Assembly (NCBI RefSeq): GCF_017876755.1
Contig: NZ_JAGIOO010000001.1
Span: 8,417,786 to 8,481,785, forward strand
Direction: 5' to 3'
Length of the DNA stretch: 64,000 nucleotides
Source: Crossiella equi
GTDB lineage: Bacteria; Actinomycetota; Actinomycetes; Mycobacteriales; Pseudonocardiaceae
Made by a program: the position numbers and the translations under genes. Shown here piece by piece: positions 36,440 to 44,258 of the stretch (positions are counted from its first letter, which is position 1; each line of letters begins with the position of its first letter). The notes under the pieces were generated by a model that was not told the DNA's origin, did no database searches, and saw only the letters and a list, made by a program, of their open reading frames with translations.

Positions 36440-36919
36440 GTGAGCCTTCTCGACATCCCCCTGCACACCCTCGCCGGCGAGCCGACCACCCTGCGCGACC
36501 TCGGCGGCAAGGTCCTCCTGCTGGTGAACGTGGCCTCCAAGTGCGGCCTGACCCCGCAGTACACCGGCCTGGAAGAGCTCCAGGCGAAGTTCGGCGGCGA
36601 GAAGTTCTCCGTCGTGGGCGTGCCGTGCAACTAGTTCGGCGGCCAGGAGCCCGGCACCGCCGAGGAGATCCAGACCTTCTGCTCGACCACCTACGGGGTC
36701 ACGTTCCCGATGCTGGCCAAGGTCGACGTCAACGGCGAGGACCGGCACCCGCTCTACACCGAGCTGACCGCCGCGGCCGATGCCGAGGGGCAGGCCGGGG
36801 ACGTGCAGTGGAACTTCGAGAAGTTCCTGGTCAGCGCCGAGGGCACCGTGCTCGGGCGGTTCCGGCCCACGGTCACACCCGCCGAGGTGGCGCCCGCCAT
36901 CGAGGCCGCGCTCGCCTGA
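36440..36919 (+). pseudogene. Glutathione peroxidase gene with in-frame amber codon at the catalytic Gln
   Basis: The frame from GTG 36440 to TGA 36917-36919 encodes a full 159-residue peroxidase except for TAG at 36632-36634 (codon 65). Before it: VNVASKCGLTPQY with peroxidatic Cys35 and VVGVPCN. After it, in the same frame: FGGQEPGTAEEI and WNFEKFLVSAEG. Family members read PCNQFGGQEP, so TAG replaces exactly the conserved, catalytic Gln (CAG to TAG, one transition). Everything else is intact. Without suppression only a 64-residue stub forms. No ribosome-binding site is visible and a strong hairpin ends 10 bases upstream. Recent nonsense mutation or base error is most likely. Confidence 0.85.
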
Positions 36920-37819
36920 TCAGATCCGGGTCGACTCGGCCCACTCGCGCAAGCCCGTGGTCGGCAGACCCCAGGAGCGGGCGATGTCCGGGTGGGCCGG
37001 GCGGCTGACCTCGTTCGACCACTGCTGGCCGATCAGGAACCGGCGGTGGACGCCCCGCGCGACCAGCTCGTCGGCAGTGACGTCCGGGAGCTCCAGCGGG
37101 ACGCCCAGCACGTCCGAGAGCACGGCGACGACCTCCTTGACGGTGAGCCTGTCGCTGGCCAGCTCGATCTCCGCCCGGTGGAAGCGTTCCGGGTCGGTCA
37201 GCGCCGCCGCGGCCGCCGCGCCGATGTCGCGCACCGTGACCAGGGGCAGCTCGGTGTCCGGGCGCAGCACCGTCTGGAGGCGGTCCTCGGTGCCGTTGAC
37301 CCAGTAGACCGACGGGCGCACGAAGTTCTCCATGAAGAAGCCCGGTTTGAGCAGCGTCCAGTGCTCGAACCCGGCCGCGCGCACCGCGTCCTCCAGCGCG
37401 GCCTTCGTCGTCCAGTAGTCCTCCGTGCCCGCCCAGCGGCCCTCGGCCCAGCCCGGCGCCTCCTCGTGGCGGCCCGCGCCGGTCACCGAGGTGTGCACGA
37501 ACTGCCGCACCCCGGCCGCCTTCGCCGCCTCGACCAGGTTGCGGCCCTGCCGCAGCTCCGAGTCGCCCGCGCCGTCACCCAGGTCCGGCAGCTGCACCGA
37601 GAACACCGCCCGGACACCGGTCACGGCCTCGCGCACCGACCCCGGGTCCAGCAGATCCCCCTGCACCAGCTCGATCCCCAGCCCGGCCAGCGCCGCGGCG
37701 CGCTCCCCGCCGGGATCACGCACCAGCGCTCGAACGGGTACCCCCTGTGCCACCAGGGCACGAGCGGTCGCCCCACCCTGTTTCCCGGTGGCACCGGTGA
37801 CGAGAACGGTGTCGGACAT
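36920..37819 (-). CDS. NmrA-like NAD(P)-binding protein (atypical SDR)
   Basis: A 299-residue Rossmann protein opening with the dinucleotide motif LVTGATGKQGGATARALVAQ. VHTSVTGAGRHEEAPGW and LKPGFFMENFV follow NmrA/HSCARG-type proteins, which sense the NAD(P) redox state or act as quinone/isoflavone reductases. AGGAGGAG precedes ATG 37819. Its stop abuts the convergent peroxidase stop. It diverges from a TetR gene with a bipartite operator between, so TetR very probably controls it. Confidence 0.9.
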   Translation of the reverse strand: MSDTVLVTGATGKQGGATARALVAQGVPVRALVRDPGGERAAALAGLGIELVQGDLLDPGSVREAVTGVRAVFSVQLPDLGDGAGDSELRQGRNLVEAAKAAGVRQFVHTSVTGAGRHEEAPGWAEGRWAGTEDYWTTKAALEDAVRAAGFEHWTLLKPGFFMENFVRPSVYWVNGTEDRLQTVLRPDTELPLVTVRDIGAAAAAALTDPERFHRAEIELASDRLTVKEVVAVLSDVLGVPLELPDVTADELVARGVHRRFLIGQQWSNEVSRPAHPDIARSWGLPTTGLREWAESTRI

Positions 37820-37829
37820 GACTCCTCCT

Positions 37830-37884
37830 AAGTGGGGCGGCCCTCCGTTTCCTGTCCGCTAACATACGGAGGGGTACCCCACTT
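37830..37884. promoter_or_regulatory. Bipartite TetR operator between nmrA-like and tetR genes
   Basis: Arm 37830-37848 (AAGTGGGG-CGG-CCCTCCGT) and arm 37866-37884 (ACGGAGGG-GTA-CCCCACTT) are mirror copies matching in 16 of 19 positions; only the central three differ. They flank a 17-base spacer. Arms lie 11 bases from the nmrA-like start and 21 bases from the TetR start. Confidence 0.7.
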
Positions 37885-37904
37885 GTCCAGCAGGAGGTTC
37901 CGGT

Positions 37905-38426
37905 ATGCGTGCTGACGCCCTGCGCAACCGCGCGCGGATCCTGGAGGCCGCCAACGAGGTGATCCGGGAGCACGGCGCGGAGGCCTCCCTGGAGGAGATC
38001 GCCCGCCGGGCGGGGGTCGGCTCGGCGACCCTGCACCGCCACTTCCCGTCCCGCCGCGAGCTGCTGGACGAGATCTTCCGGGAGTGCACGACCAACCTGT
38101 GCGAACGCGCCCTGGCCCGGGCGGCCGACGCCGAACCGGGCGCGGCCCTGCGCACCTGGCTGCACGAGCTGTGCAACCTCATGCTGGTCCGCCGGGGGCT
38201 GGCGGCCTCCCTGCTGGGCGGCCGCGGCGAGGCGGACTCCTGCTACGCCAAGGTCGGCGAGGCGGGCGGCATCCTGCTGTGCCAAGCGGTCAACGCGGGC
38301 GAGGTCCGCCCGGAAGTGTCCATTGTGGACCTGCTCACCCTGGTCAACGGCATCGCCCTGGCCACCGAGGACCGCCCGGACGAAGCCGGCCGCCTGCTGG
38401 CCCTGGCCCTGACCGGCATCAGCTGA
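37905..38426 (+). CDS. TetR-family regulator
   Basis: A 173-residue repressor with HTH ASLEEIARRAGVGSATLHRHFPSRRELLDEIF (about 26-57) and a short ligand domain of the SCO1712/Rv1353-like type (LASLLGG, NAGEVRPEVSIVDLLTLVNGI). AGGAGG precedes ATG 37905. It diverges from the NmrA-like gene. Its last 8 bases overlap the end of the convergent hydrolase gene. Confidence 0.9.
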   Translation: MRADALRNRARILEAANEVIREHGAEASLEEIARRAGVGSATLHRHFPSRRELLDEIFRECTTNLCERALARAADAEPGAALRTWLHELCNLMLVRRGLAASLLGGRGEADSCYAKVGEAGGILLCQAVNAGEVRPEVSIVDLLTLVNGIALATEDRPDEAGRLLALALTGIS

Positions 38427-39252
38427 CCAGCCGCCGAACCTCCTCGACGACCACCGCGGCATCGGTCAACGGCACCAGGTGCCCGGAGTGGGGCGCGAAC
38501 ACGTGCCGTCCGGGCGAGGACACCCGGGCCCGCTCTTGGTGCGACTCGGTGGCGGCGGTGCGGACGTTGCGGGGCATCCCGGGCGAGTTGAGGGCCCCGG
38601 AGATCACGGTGACGGGAATCCCGGACAGGTTGGGCGGTTCCTCCCGCAACCAGGTCAGATCCGCGACCACGGACGCGAGCTCGGCGGCCCGGGTCCGCGC
38701 GACCCCGACGGTGAACGCCTCCCGCCGCATATCCCGCCGCGCTGCGGTCGGCAGTGGCGCGATGGCCCGACGGTAGGTCAGCCCGAGTAGCCGAAGCCGG
38801 GCAAGCGCCATGGTGATCCGCTGCCCCACCCGCTCGGTCCGCCGCACCTGCTCGGTGAACAGCAGGTCGCACAGCTCATCGGTGGGATCGACGAGCACGA
38901 GCCCCTGGACCCGGTCGGGTCGCAACGCGGCCGCCGCCCGCACGACCACCCCGCCCCAGCTGTGTCCCACGAGCACAAACGGCCCGTCCCCGAGCTGATC
39001 GAGCAACCCGGCCAGGTCGGCGGCCAGGCTTCGCAGGCCGCGGGCTCCGGTGCTGGCGGCACTGCGCCCGAGCCCGGACCGGTCGTAGCTCACCGCGGTG
39101 GCGAACTCGGCGACCCCGGGCTGCACGAGCCCCCAGAACGAACGCGACGCGGCCAGCCCGGCCTCGAACACCACGGTCGGCTGGCCGTCGCCGGTGCGGT
39201 GGTGGAACAGCTCGCGCCCATCCGGCAGCGAAACGAAGCCCACGGTCCCCAC
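38419..39252 (-). CDS. Alpha/beta hydrolase with probable iron-dependent promoter
   Basis: A 277-residue serine hydrolase. The nucleophile elbow is VGHSWGGVVVRA, the oxyanion region VVFEAGLAASRSFW, and the catalytic His lies in FAPHSGHLVPL near the end. It has no signal peptide. I use GTG 39252 (GGGGGT just upstream); GTG 39243 is three codons in. A 19-bp DtxR/IdeR-type box lies at 39271-39289, immediately before the start, so the gene should be derepressed under iron limitation. A siderophore esterase role would fit, but no siderophore genes are in the window. Confidence 0.85.
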   Translation of the reverse strand: MGTVGFVSLPDGRELFHHRTGDGQPTVVFEAGLAASRSFWGLVQPGVAEFATAVSYDRSGLGRSAASTGARGLRSLAADLAGLLDQLGDGPFVLVGHSWGGVVVRAAAALRPDRVQGLVLVDPTDELCDLLFTEQVRRTERVGQRITMALARLRLLGLTYRRAIAPLPTAARRDMRREAFTVGVARTRAAELASVVADLTWLREEPPNLSGIPVTVISGALNSPGMPRNVRTAATESHQERARVSSPGRHVFAPHSGHLVPLTDAAVVVEEVRRLVS

Positions 39253-39270
39253 GGCACCCCCAGGTTGGCA

Positions 39271-39289
39271 TAAGGTTAGGCAAACCTTA
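39271..39289. promoter_or_regulatory. DtxR/IdeR-type iron box
   Basis: TAAGGTTAGGCAAACCTTA matches the 19-bp IdeR/DmdR consensus TTAGGTTAGGCTAACCTAA in 16 of 19 positions and keeps its symmetry. It lies 18 bases upstream of the hydrolase start on the minus strand. The nearest plus-strand start is more than 3 kb away, so the hydrolase is the target. Confidence 0.8.
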
Positions 39290-39436
39290 CATCGAGGGCA
39301 CGGGTTGCCCCCGCGGGGTGGGTGGTCGCCGGGAACGAGGTGCCGCCGTGCCAGTGCGGCACAGGCCCACCCATTCCGAGTCGACGTGACGTTCCGTCGG
39401 AAAGCGGCGGTCGGAACGCCGCCCCCGGACATGGCC

Positions 39437-39467
39437 GTGGCCCGGCGGACGTTGCCCGCCGGGCCAC
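39437..39467. terminator. Terminator hairpin after the 2-methylisoborneol operon
   Basis: GTGGCCCGGCGG (39437-39448) and CCGCCGGGCCAC (39456-39467) form a perfect 12-bp stem with a 7-base loop, starting 15 bases beyond the minus-strand stop of the terpene synthase. There is no T-run. Confidence 0.8.
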
Positions 39468-39482
39468 TGACACCTCCCCGGT

Positions 39483-40625
39483 TCAGCTCTCCGCGCGATA
39501 CCTCGGACTGGTCGAGTGCCACTCGAACCCGCCGCCCATCCAGCTCCGCAGCCCGCGCAGGAAGCGTTGCAGCTCCGGCGACGGCACGGGCGCCAGCTCC
39601 CGGTGTGTGGCCTCGAAGGCCCGCACCGTGTCGTTGTGCAGCTCGACCACGACCTCGGTGGCCTCCTCGACCGGGATGCCCCGGTCGTTGGCGACCTGGA
39701 GGACCATGTTGTGCGGCGGGTTGTCGTCGCGCAGGTCCTTGGCCACCGAGTGCAGGTCGTTGACCAGCACCGCGGCCGTGCCCGCGTTGAACGCCGCGTG
39801 CCGCACCTCGCGGTCGTAGTACAGGTTGGCGGGCAGTTCGTAGGCTCCCAGCACGTCGATGAGGGTCATCGAGGTGTAGAAGCTGTCGTGTTGCCTCGCC
39901 GCCAGGTACTCCCAGGCCGGGGGCTGGGTGTCGGTCTCCTTCCAGGCCGCGTAGGCGGTCCAGCTCACGAACATGGCGAAGGTCGAGTAGCAGACCCGTT
40001 GGACCTGGGCCGGGGTCGCGTACTGGCCCAGGTACTCCGTGGCCTGGCGCAGCATGATCTGCACCCGGTCCTCGGAGAGGGCTTTCTCCAGGTCCCGGCC
40101 GAACTCGCCTGCCGGGGGCGGTGGGTCCATGGACGACATGGCCCTGGTCAGCCTGGCCGGGAGCTCGGCGGGCACCGCGCCCATCGAGGTGTCGTCGGCG
40201 TACAGGTCGTCCGCCGCCCACCAGGCCAGGTTGAGCTTGCCCGAGATGAGCAGGCGGTCCAGGTCGTCGCAGTCCGGGTGCGCGAGCATGACCATGCGGC
40301 CCCACCTGGTCTTGCGCACCTGCGCGCATTCCTCGTCGGTGAAGCCCAGGTCGGTCAGCCACGCCACCAGGCCCTCGTCGACCGCGTCGCCCAGTGCCTC
40401 GTTGTCGCGCTCGGTGACCGGCACGTACAGCGGGGAAGCCGAACCATCACCCCACGGGCGGTATGCGTAGGCCGGGTCGCCGCTGGTGGGCGCCGCGGCG
40501 GCCGGAACGGACTCGGGCGGGGGTTCGGCCGGGGCGGGCGCGGGCTGGGTGCGCGCCGCTATCCGGGCCGCCGACGTGCCCAGTCCGGTGGGCCCGGAAA
40601 GCACATTCGTCTGGCTTTCGGTCAT
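39483..40625 (-). CDS. 2-methylisoborneol synthase (class I terpene cyclase)
   Basis: A 380-residue terpene synthase with the roughly 55-residue Ala/Pro-rich N-terminal extension typical of 2-methylisoborneol synthases. The aspartate-rich metal motif is AADDLYADD (Asp139-140, Asp144-145) and the second metal motif is NDLHSVAKD (Asn289, Ser293, Asp297). WEYLAARQHDSFYTSMTLID and the C-terminal SPRYRAES also follow the family. It cyclises 2-methyl-GPP to the earthy odorant 2-methylisoborneol. It is encoded 7 bases after the GPP C-methyltransferase gene that supplies its substrate, and a terminator follows. Confidence 0.94.
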   Translation of the reverse strand: MTESQTNVLSGPTGLGTSAARIAARTQPAPAPAEPPPESVPAAAAPTSGDPAYAYRPWGDGSASPLYVPVTERDNEALGDAVDEGLVAWLTDLGFTDEECAQVRKTRWGRMVMLAHPDCDDLDRLLISGKLNLAWWAADDLYADDTSMGAVPAELPARLTRAMSSMDPPPPAGEFGRDLEKALSEDRVQIMLRQATEYLGQYATPAQVQRVCYSTFAMFVSWTAYAAWKETDTQPPAWEYLAARQHDSFYTSMTLIDVLGAYELPANLYYDREVRHAAFNAGTAAVLVNDLHSVAKDLRDDNPPHNMVLQVANDRGIPVEEATEVVVELHNDTVRAFEATHRELAPVPSPELQRFLRGLRSWMGGGFEWHSTSPRYRAES

Positions 40626-40632
40626 GGCTCGA

Positions 40633-41493
40633 TCAAACCCGATCCGCCGCGATCAGCAAGTAGTGGAAACTGCCTTCCTTGTACGCGGTGAGGAATGGGT
40701 CCTCGACTCCGGTGGCCACCGAGGACTTCGCCCGTAGCTCCCAATACGGGATTGTCGCGGGGGTCAGGTCGATGACTGAGATCGGCACCAGTCCGTTCGC
40801 GCTCATCGCCTTGAAGTACTCACTGCGCGCGTGGACGTTGCAGATGTAGTGCTGGTCGATCTGGCTCACCGCGCGCGAACGGCCGCCGGTCACGTCGTTG
40901 TAGCAACCGGTGATGGTCACGTATCGGCCGCCCGGCGCGAGCTGGCGCGCGTGTTCGGCGAACAGCTCGTGCAGGTCGACGTACATGGTGCTCTCGTTGT
41001 TCCAGATCGCCTGGCGCGAGCCGGTCTCGAAGCCGGTGTCCAGCATGTTGCGGAAGTGGTAGCGGACCCGGTCGCCCACACCGCGGCGCTTGGCCTCGGT
41101 GTTGGCGAACTCCACCTGCTGCTCGGAGATCGACACCCCGTCGACCTCACAGCCGAACCGCAGGTTGGCCATGATGCTGGTGCCACCACGGCCACAGCCC
41201 GCGTCGAGCAGCTTGTGCTCGGGCCGGATGTCGCCCAGGTGGTCGAGCAGCACCTCGGCCTGCGCGGTCTCCAGGCGGTGTAGCTCGGCGATCACGCGCT
41301 CGTCCCGGGTCTCCTCCGGCCCCTCCAGCACCGACGGGTCGTACTCGCCGAGCCCGTAGTGGTGGTGGAACAGGTTGTCGACCTCGCCGAGCTTGATGTT
41401 GACCGGGTCCCGCTCGGCATTCCAGTACGAGGCGACCGACTTCTGGTACGCGCTGCGCAGGACGTCGCCGGGGGTGTAATGGGTCCTGGTCAC
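40633..41493 (-). CDS. Geranyl diphosphate 2-C-methyltransferase
   Basis: A 286-residue SAM-dependent methyltransferase with nucleotide loop LLDAGCGRGGTS near 95-106. Family-specific sequence includes NIKLGEVDNLFHHHYGLGEYD, WNNESTMYVDLHELF and YWELRAKSS. It methylates C2 of GPP, the first step of 2-methylisoborneol synthesis. GTG 41493 follows GAAGGGA. It is first in a two-gene operon with the synthase. The cyclic-nucleotide-binding (EshA-like) gene that accompanies this pair in many actinomycetes is absent: the upstream neighbour is an aldo/keto reductase. Confidence 0.94.
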   Translation of the reverse strand: MTRTHYTPGDVLRSAYQKSVASYWNAERDPVNIKLGEVDNLFHHHYGLGEYDPSVLEGPEETRDERVIAELHRLETAQAEVLLDHLGDIRPEHKLLDAGCGRGGTSIMANLRFGCEVDGVSISEQQVEFANTEAKRRGVGDRVRYHFRNMLDTGFETGSRQAIWNNESTMYVDLHELFAEHARQLAPGGRYVTITGCYNDVTGGRSRAVSQIDQHYICNVHARSEYFKAMSANGLVPISVIDLTPATIPYWELRAKSSVATGVEDPFLTAYKEGSFHYLLIAADRV

Positions 41494-41697
41494 GAAAATC
41501 CCTTCCCGTTGGCCATTCCGAATTCGCTGGAATTCGCATTCGTGCTTCCGCTGCCGACACTTGCAGCCAAGGCAGGGGAACGCGATCCGCCAAACAGGGG
41601 TGCGCCTATCCCCTTTCGGGTGTTACGCATCTGGTTGCATGCTCAAGTAGTTCTCCAGAGAGCTTTCGGTGCGCGCAAAGCCATTGTTGCCCAATTG

Positions 41698-42669
41698 TCA
41701 CCAGGTGTCGAGTTTGGTTGCTGAATCACCGAAGACGAACGACGATTGCGCGCACTCCTCGATGAAGTCACGGGGGAATCCGCGCTCGAACCCGGTGGCC
41801 GCGGTGAGTCGGGCCCGCGCCGGTTCGGGCAGTACGAGCCCGGCGGCGCCGAGATTGTCGGCGAGCTGCGCCACCGTGCTCACCCCGATCAGCGGCAGCA
41901 CCGCGGGCGAGGCGGCCCGGAGCCAGGCGAGCGCGACGCGCGCGGGCGTCGCCCCCAGCTCGGCGGCCACCTCGTGCAGCACCGCGAGCACCGCCCGTTC
42001 CCGCCCGGCTGGCCCGGCAGTGTCCACTCTGGACGTTTGAGCGCCCCCGGCCAGCCTGCCCCGGTCCAGGGGCGCCCAGGCGGCGACGCTGAGCCCGAGG
42101 TCCTCGGCCATGGGCAGCAGCTCGCGCTCGACATCACGCCGCAGCAGGCTGTACGGCACCTGGATCCCGGCGAACGGCGTCCACCCGCGCCACTCGGCGA
42201 GCGCGTTCGCGCGGGCCACCACCCAGGCGGGCACGTCGGAGAAGCCCAGGTGCAGCACCTTGCCCGCGCGCACCAGGTCGTCCAGGGCACGCAGGGTCTC
42301 CTCCACGGGCGTGTGCCGGTCCCACACGTGCACCCACAGCAGGTCCACGTGGTCGGTGCGCAGCCGCCGCAGGCTGCGGTCCAGGGAGCGCACGAGGTTC
42401 TTGCGGTGGTTGCCGGAGGCGTTGGGGTCGGCGGGGTCGTGGCTGAGCGTGTACTTGGTGGCGAGCACGAACCGGTCCCGCCGCACCAGCACGCGCCCGA
42501 GCAGCTCCTCCCCGTCCCCGTAGGCCGACGCGGTGTCCAGCACGTTCCCACCGGCGTCGGCGTAGGCCGCGACGATCTCCCGCGCCTGCCGCTCCTCGCG
42601 GAACCCCATGGTGCCCAGCAGCAGCTCGGACACGCGCAACCCGGTCCGCCCGAAAACCCGATACCTCAT
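41698..42669 (-). CDS. Aldo/keto reductase
   Basis: A 323-residue NADPH-dependent TIM-barrel oxidoreductase. The catalytic tetrad is visible: Asp and Tyr in NVLDTASAYGDGEELLG, Lys in FVLATKYTLS, His in LLWVHVWD. The C-terminal cofactor site appears as LPLIGVSTVAQLADNLGA. It reduces aldehydes or ketones; the substrate is unknown. It diverges from an MmyB-like regulator with a symmetric site between, the usual layout in which that regulator controls the reductase. Confidence 0.92.
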   Translation of the reverse strand: MRYRVFGRTGLRVSELLLGTMGFREERQAREIVAAYADAGGNVLDTASAYGDGEELLGRVLVRRDRFVLATKYTLSHDPADPNASGNHRKNLVRSLDRSLRRLRTDHVDLLWVHVWDRHTPVEETLRALDDLVRAGKVLHLGFSDVPAWVVARANALAEWRGWTPFAGIQVPYSLLRRDVERELLPMAEDLGLSVAAWAPLDRGRLAGGAQTSRVDTAGPAGRERAVLAVLHEVAAELGATPARVALAWLRAASPAVLPLIGVSTVAQLADNLGAAGLVLPEPARARLTAATGFERGFPRDFIEECAQSSFVFGDSATKLDTW

Positions 42670-42700
42670 GCGGCAGAGCCTGCGGGCCCGCGCGAAACGC

Positions 42701-42725
42701 AGGGAGTCCCCGCGAGGGACCCCCT
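42701..42725. promoter_or_regulatory. Probable MmyB-type operator between reductase and regulator
   Basis: AGGGAGTCCC (42701-42710) and GGGACCCCCT (42716-42725) are complementary in 9 of 10 positions around CGCGA. The site lies 12 bases from the regulator start and 31 bases from the reductase start. Confidence 0.5.
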
Positions 42726-42737
42726 AGGCTGGCGCGC

Positions 42738-43520
42738 ATGGCGGACAACGCCCTGGGGGCCTTCCTGCGCGCACGCCGCGAGTCCACCACCCCGGCCTCG
42801 GTCGGCCTGCCGGAGGTGGGCCGCCGCCGCACCCCGGGCCTGCGCCGAGCCGAACTGGCCGCCCGCGCGGACATCAGCGTCGAGTACCTCACCCGCCTGG
42901 AACGAGGCCACGACCGCCACCCCTCGGCCCAGGTCATCGGCACCCTGGCCGAGGCCCTGCTGCTGTCCCCGGACGAACGCGTGCACCTGCACCGCCTGGT
43001 CAAGACGGGCGGCGCCCCGACCCCGTGCGCCCAGCTCGGCGAACCCACACCGCCGCGCCCCACCCTGCTGGCGCTGCTGGCCCGCCTGGACGACACCCCG
43101 GCCTGCCTGTCCACCGCGGACGGCACGATCCTGGCCCACACCAAGGCCTTCGGTCAGCTGGCCGAGCCGGTCGGGCTGCTGGCGGCGGGCAACCTGCCGC
43201 GCTACGTCTTCACCGACACCCGCGCACGGACCACGTTCCCGGACTGGTCAGACCTCGCCGACCGCCAGGCCGCCGGGCTGCGCGCCGCCGCCGGGCTCGG
43301 CGACGGGGCGGCCGCGGCCCTGGTGGAGGAGCTCACGATCACCGGGGGAGCGGAGTTCACCCGGCGGTACGCGGCCTCGGGCACGCTGCCGCCCGCGACC
43401 GGGGTGCTGCGGTGGCGCGGGCCGGACGGGGTGCGGCGGCTGGCGTACGAGACGCTGGTGGTGCCGGGCGAGGAGGAGCACCGGCTGGTGGCCTACCTGC
43501 CCGCCGCCGGCACCGGGTGA
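42738..43520 (+). CDS. MmyB-like XRE-family regulator
   Basis: A 260-residue regulator with HTH TPGLRRAELAARADISVEYLTRLERGHDRHPS (about 32-63) and the MmyB-like ligand-binding domain (LDDTPACLSTADGTILAHTKAFGQL, then ETLVVPGEEEHRLVAYLP). It is the same family as the protein at 11378 but shorter. It diverges from the aldo/keto reductase and probably represses it. It ends 9 bases from the convergent TetR gene. Confidence 0.88.
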   Translation: MADNALGAFLRARRESTTPASVGLPEVGRRRTPGLRRAELAARADISVEYLTRLERGHDRHPSAQVIGTLAEALLLSPDERVHLHRLVKTGGAPTPCAQLGEPTPPRPTLLALLARLDDTPACLSTADGTILAHTKAFGQLAEPVGLLAAGNLPRYVFTDTRARTTFPDWSDLADRQAAGLRAAAGLGDGAAAALVEELTITGGAEFTRRYAASGTLPPATGVLRWRGPDGVRRLAYETLVVPGEEEHRLVAYLPAAGTG

Positions 43521-43529
43521 TCGGCACGT

Positions 43530-44153
43530 TCACCCGACACGGGTCACCAGCGAGCCCAGCACCCGCGCCATCACCGGCGCGAAGAAGCGGTCCTCGTCCT
43601 CCCCGCTGAGCAGGAACTCCTGCAACGCCTGCTCGTACAGCGCCACCAGCACCCGCACGGCCTCCGCCGCGGGCACGACCAGCCGGAAACCCAGTCGCCC
43701 GAACCCGTCCGCCAGCACCTCCGCCAGAGCGGCCTGCAGGCGGGCCTGTTCGGCGGCGATGCGGGGGCGCAGGTCGTCCTGGCGCAGGCCGTGGATGCGG
43801 AACTCCAGAGCCAGCAGATACCAGTTCTTGTCCTCGCCCAGGGCCGTCATGAAGACACGGGCGGCCTCGGCCAGGGTGTCGTGCAGGCCCTTGTCCGGGG
43901 CCGGGGCGACCGCGGTGACGGCGGCGCGCACGCGGTCCAGGCGCGCGGTGAACTCGCGGTGGGACAGAGCCAGGAAGAGGTCTTCCTTCGAGGTGAAGTT
44001 CGAGTAGAAGGCGCCCCGGCTGAAGCCCGCGCGTTCGCAGATCAGCTCGACCGGGGTGTCCCGGATGCCGCGTTCGGAGAAGACCTCGTAGGCCGCCTCG
44101 ACCAGGCGGCGCCGCGTTTCCTCGCGGCGGCGTGTCGGCGCACGCTCCGTCAT
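43530..44153 (-). CDS. TetR-family repressor of the MMPL exporter
   Basis: A 207-residue repressor with HTH RDTPVELICERAGFSRGAFYSNFTSKEDLFLAL (about 31-63). I use ATG 44151-44153, preceded by GGAGGGG. The longer frame to 44240 would be translated through the operators. Ligand domain is Ala/Leu-rich helical. It diverges from the MMPL-ATPase gene, and three tandem palindromes lie between, which makes it the likely controller of that exporter operon and of itself. Confidence 0.92.
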   Translation of the reverse strand: MTERAPTRRREETRRRLVEAAYEVFSERGIRDTPVELICERAGFSRGAFYSNFTSKEDLFLALSHREFTARLDRVRAAVTAVAPAPDKGLHDTLAEAARVFMTALGEDKNWYLLALEFRIHGLRQDDLRPRIAAEQARLQAALAEVLADGFGRLGFRLVVPAAEAVRVLVALYEQALQEFLLSGEDEDRFFAPVMARVLGSLVTRVG

Positions 44154-44189
44154 TCCCGTTCCCCTCCGGTTCGCTCGAACGTGGGCCAG

Positions 44190-44237
44190 GATACATCGTG
44201 CATCGGATACACCGTGTATTACGATACAGCGTGTATC
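44190..44237. promoter_or_regulatory. Three tandem TetR operators
   Basis: GATACATCGTGCATC (44190-44204), GATACACCGTGTATT (44206-44220) and GATACAGCGTGTATC (44223-44237) are three 15-bp copies of one palindrome, spaced 16 and 17 bp. The third is symmetric apart from its central base. They fill the space between the divergent TetR gene (36 bases away) and the exporter start (21 bases away). Confidence 0.8.
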
Positions 44238-44258
44238 CAAGCTGGCAGGAGTCCCGCT

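Noticed and set aside
36632-36634. TAG in the peroxidase read as pyrrolysine or as a selenocysteine-type recoding site
   Set aside because: Selenocysteine uses TGA and would replace the Cys, not the Gln. No pyrrolysine genes or recoding hairpin are visible.
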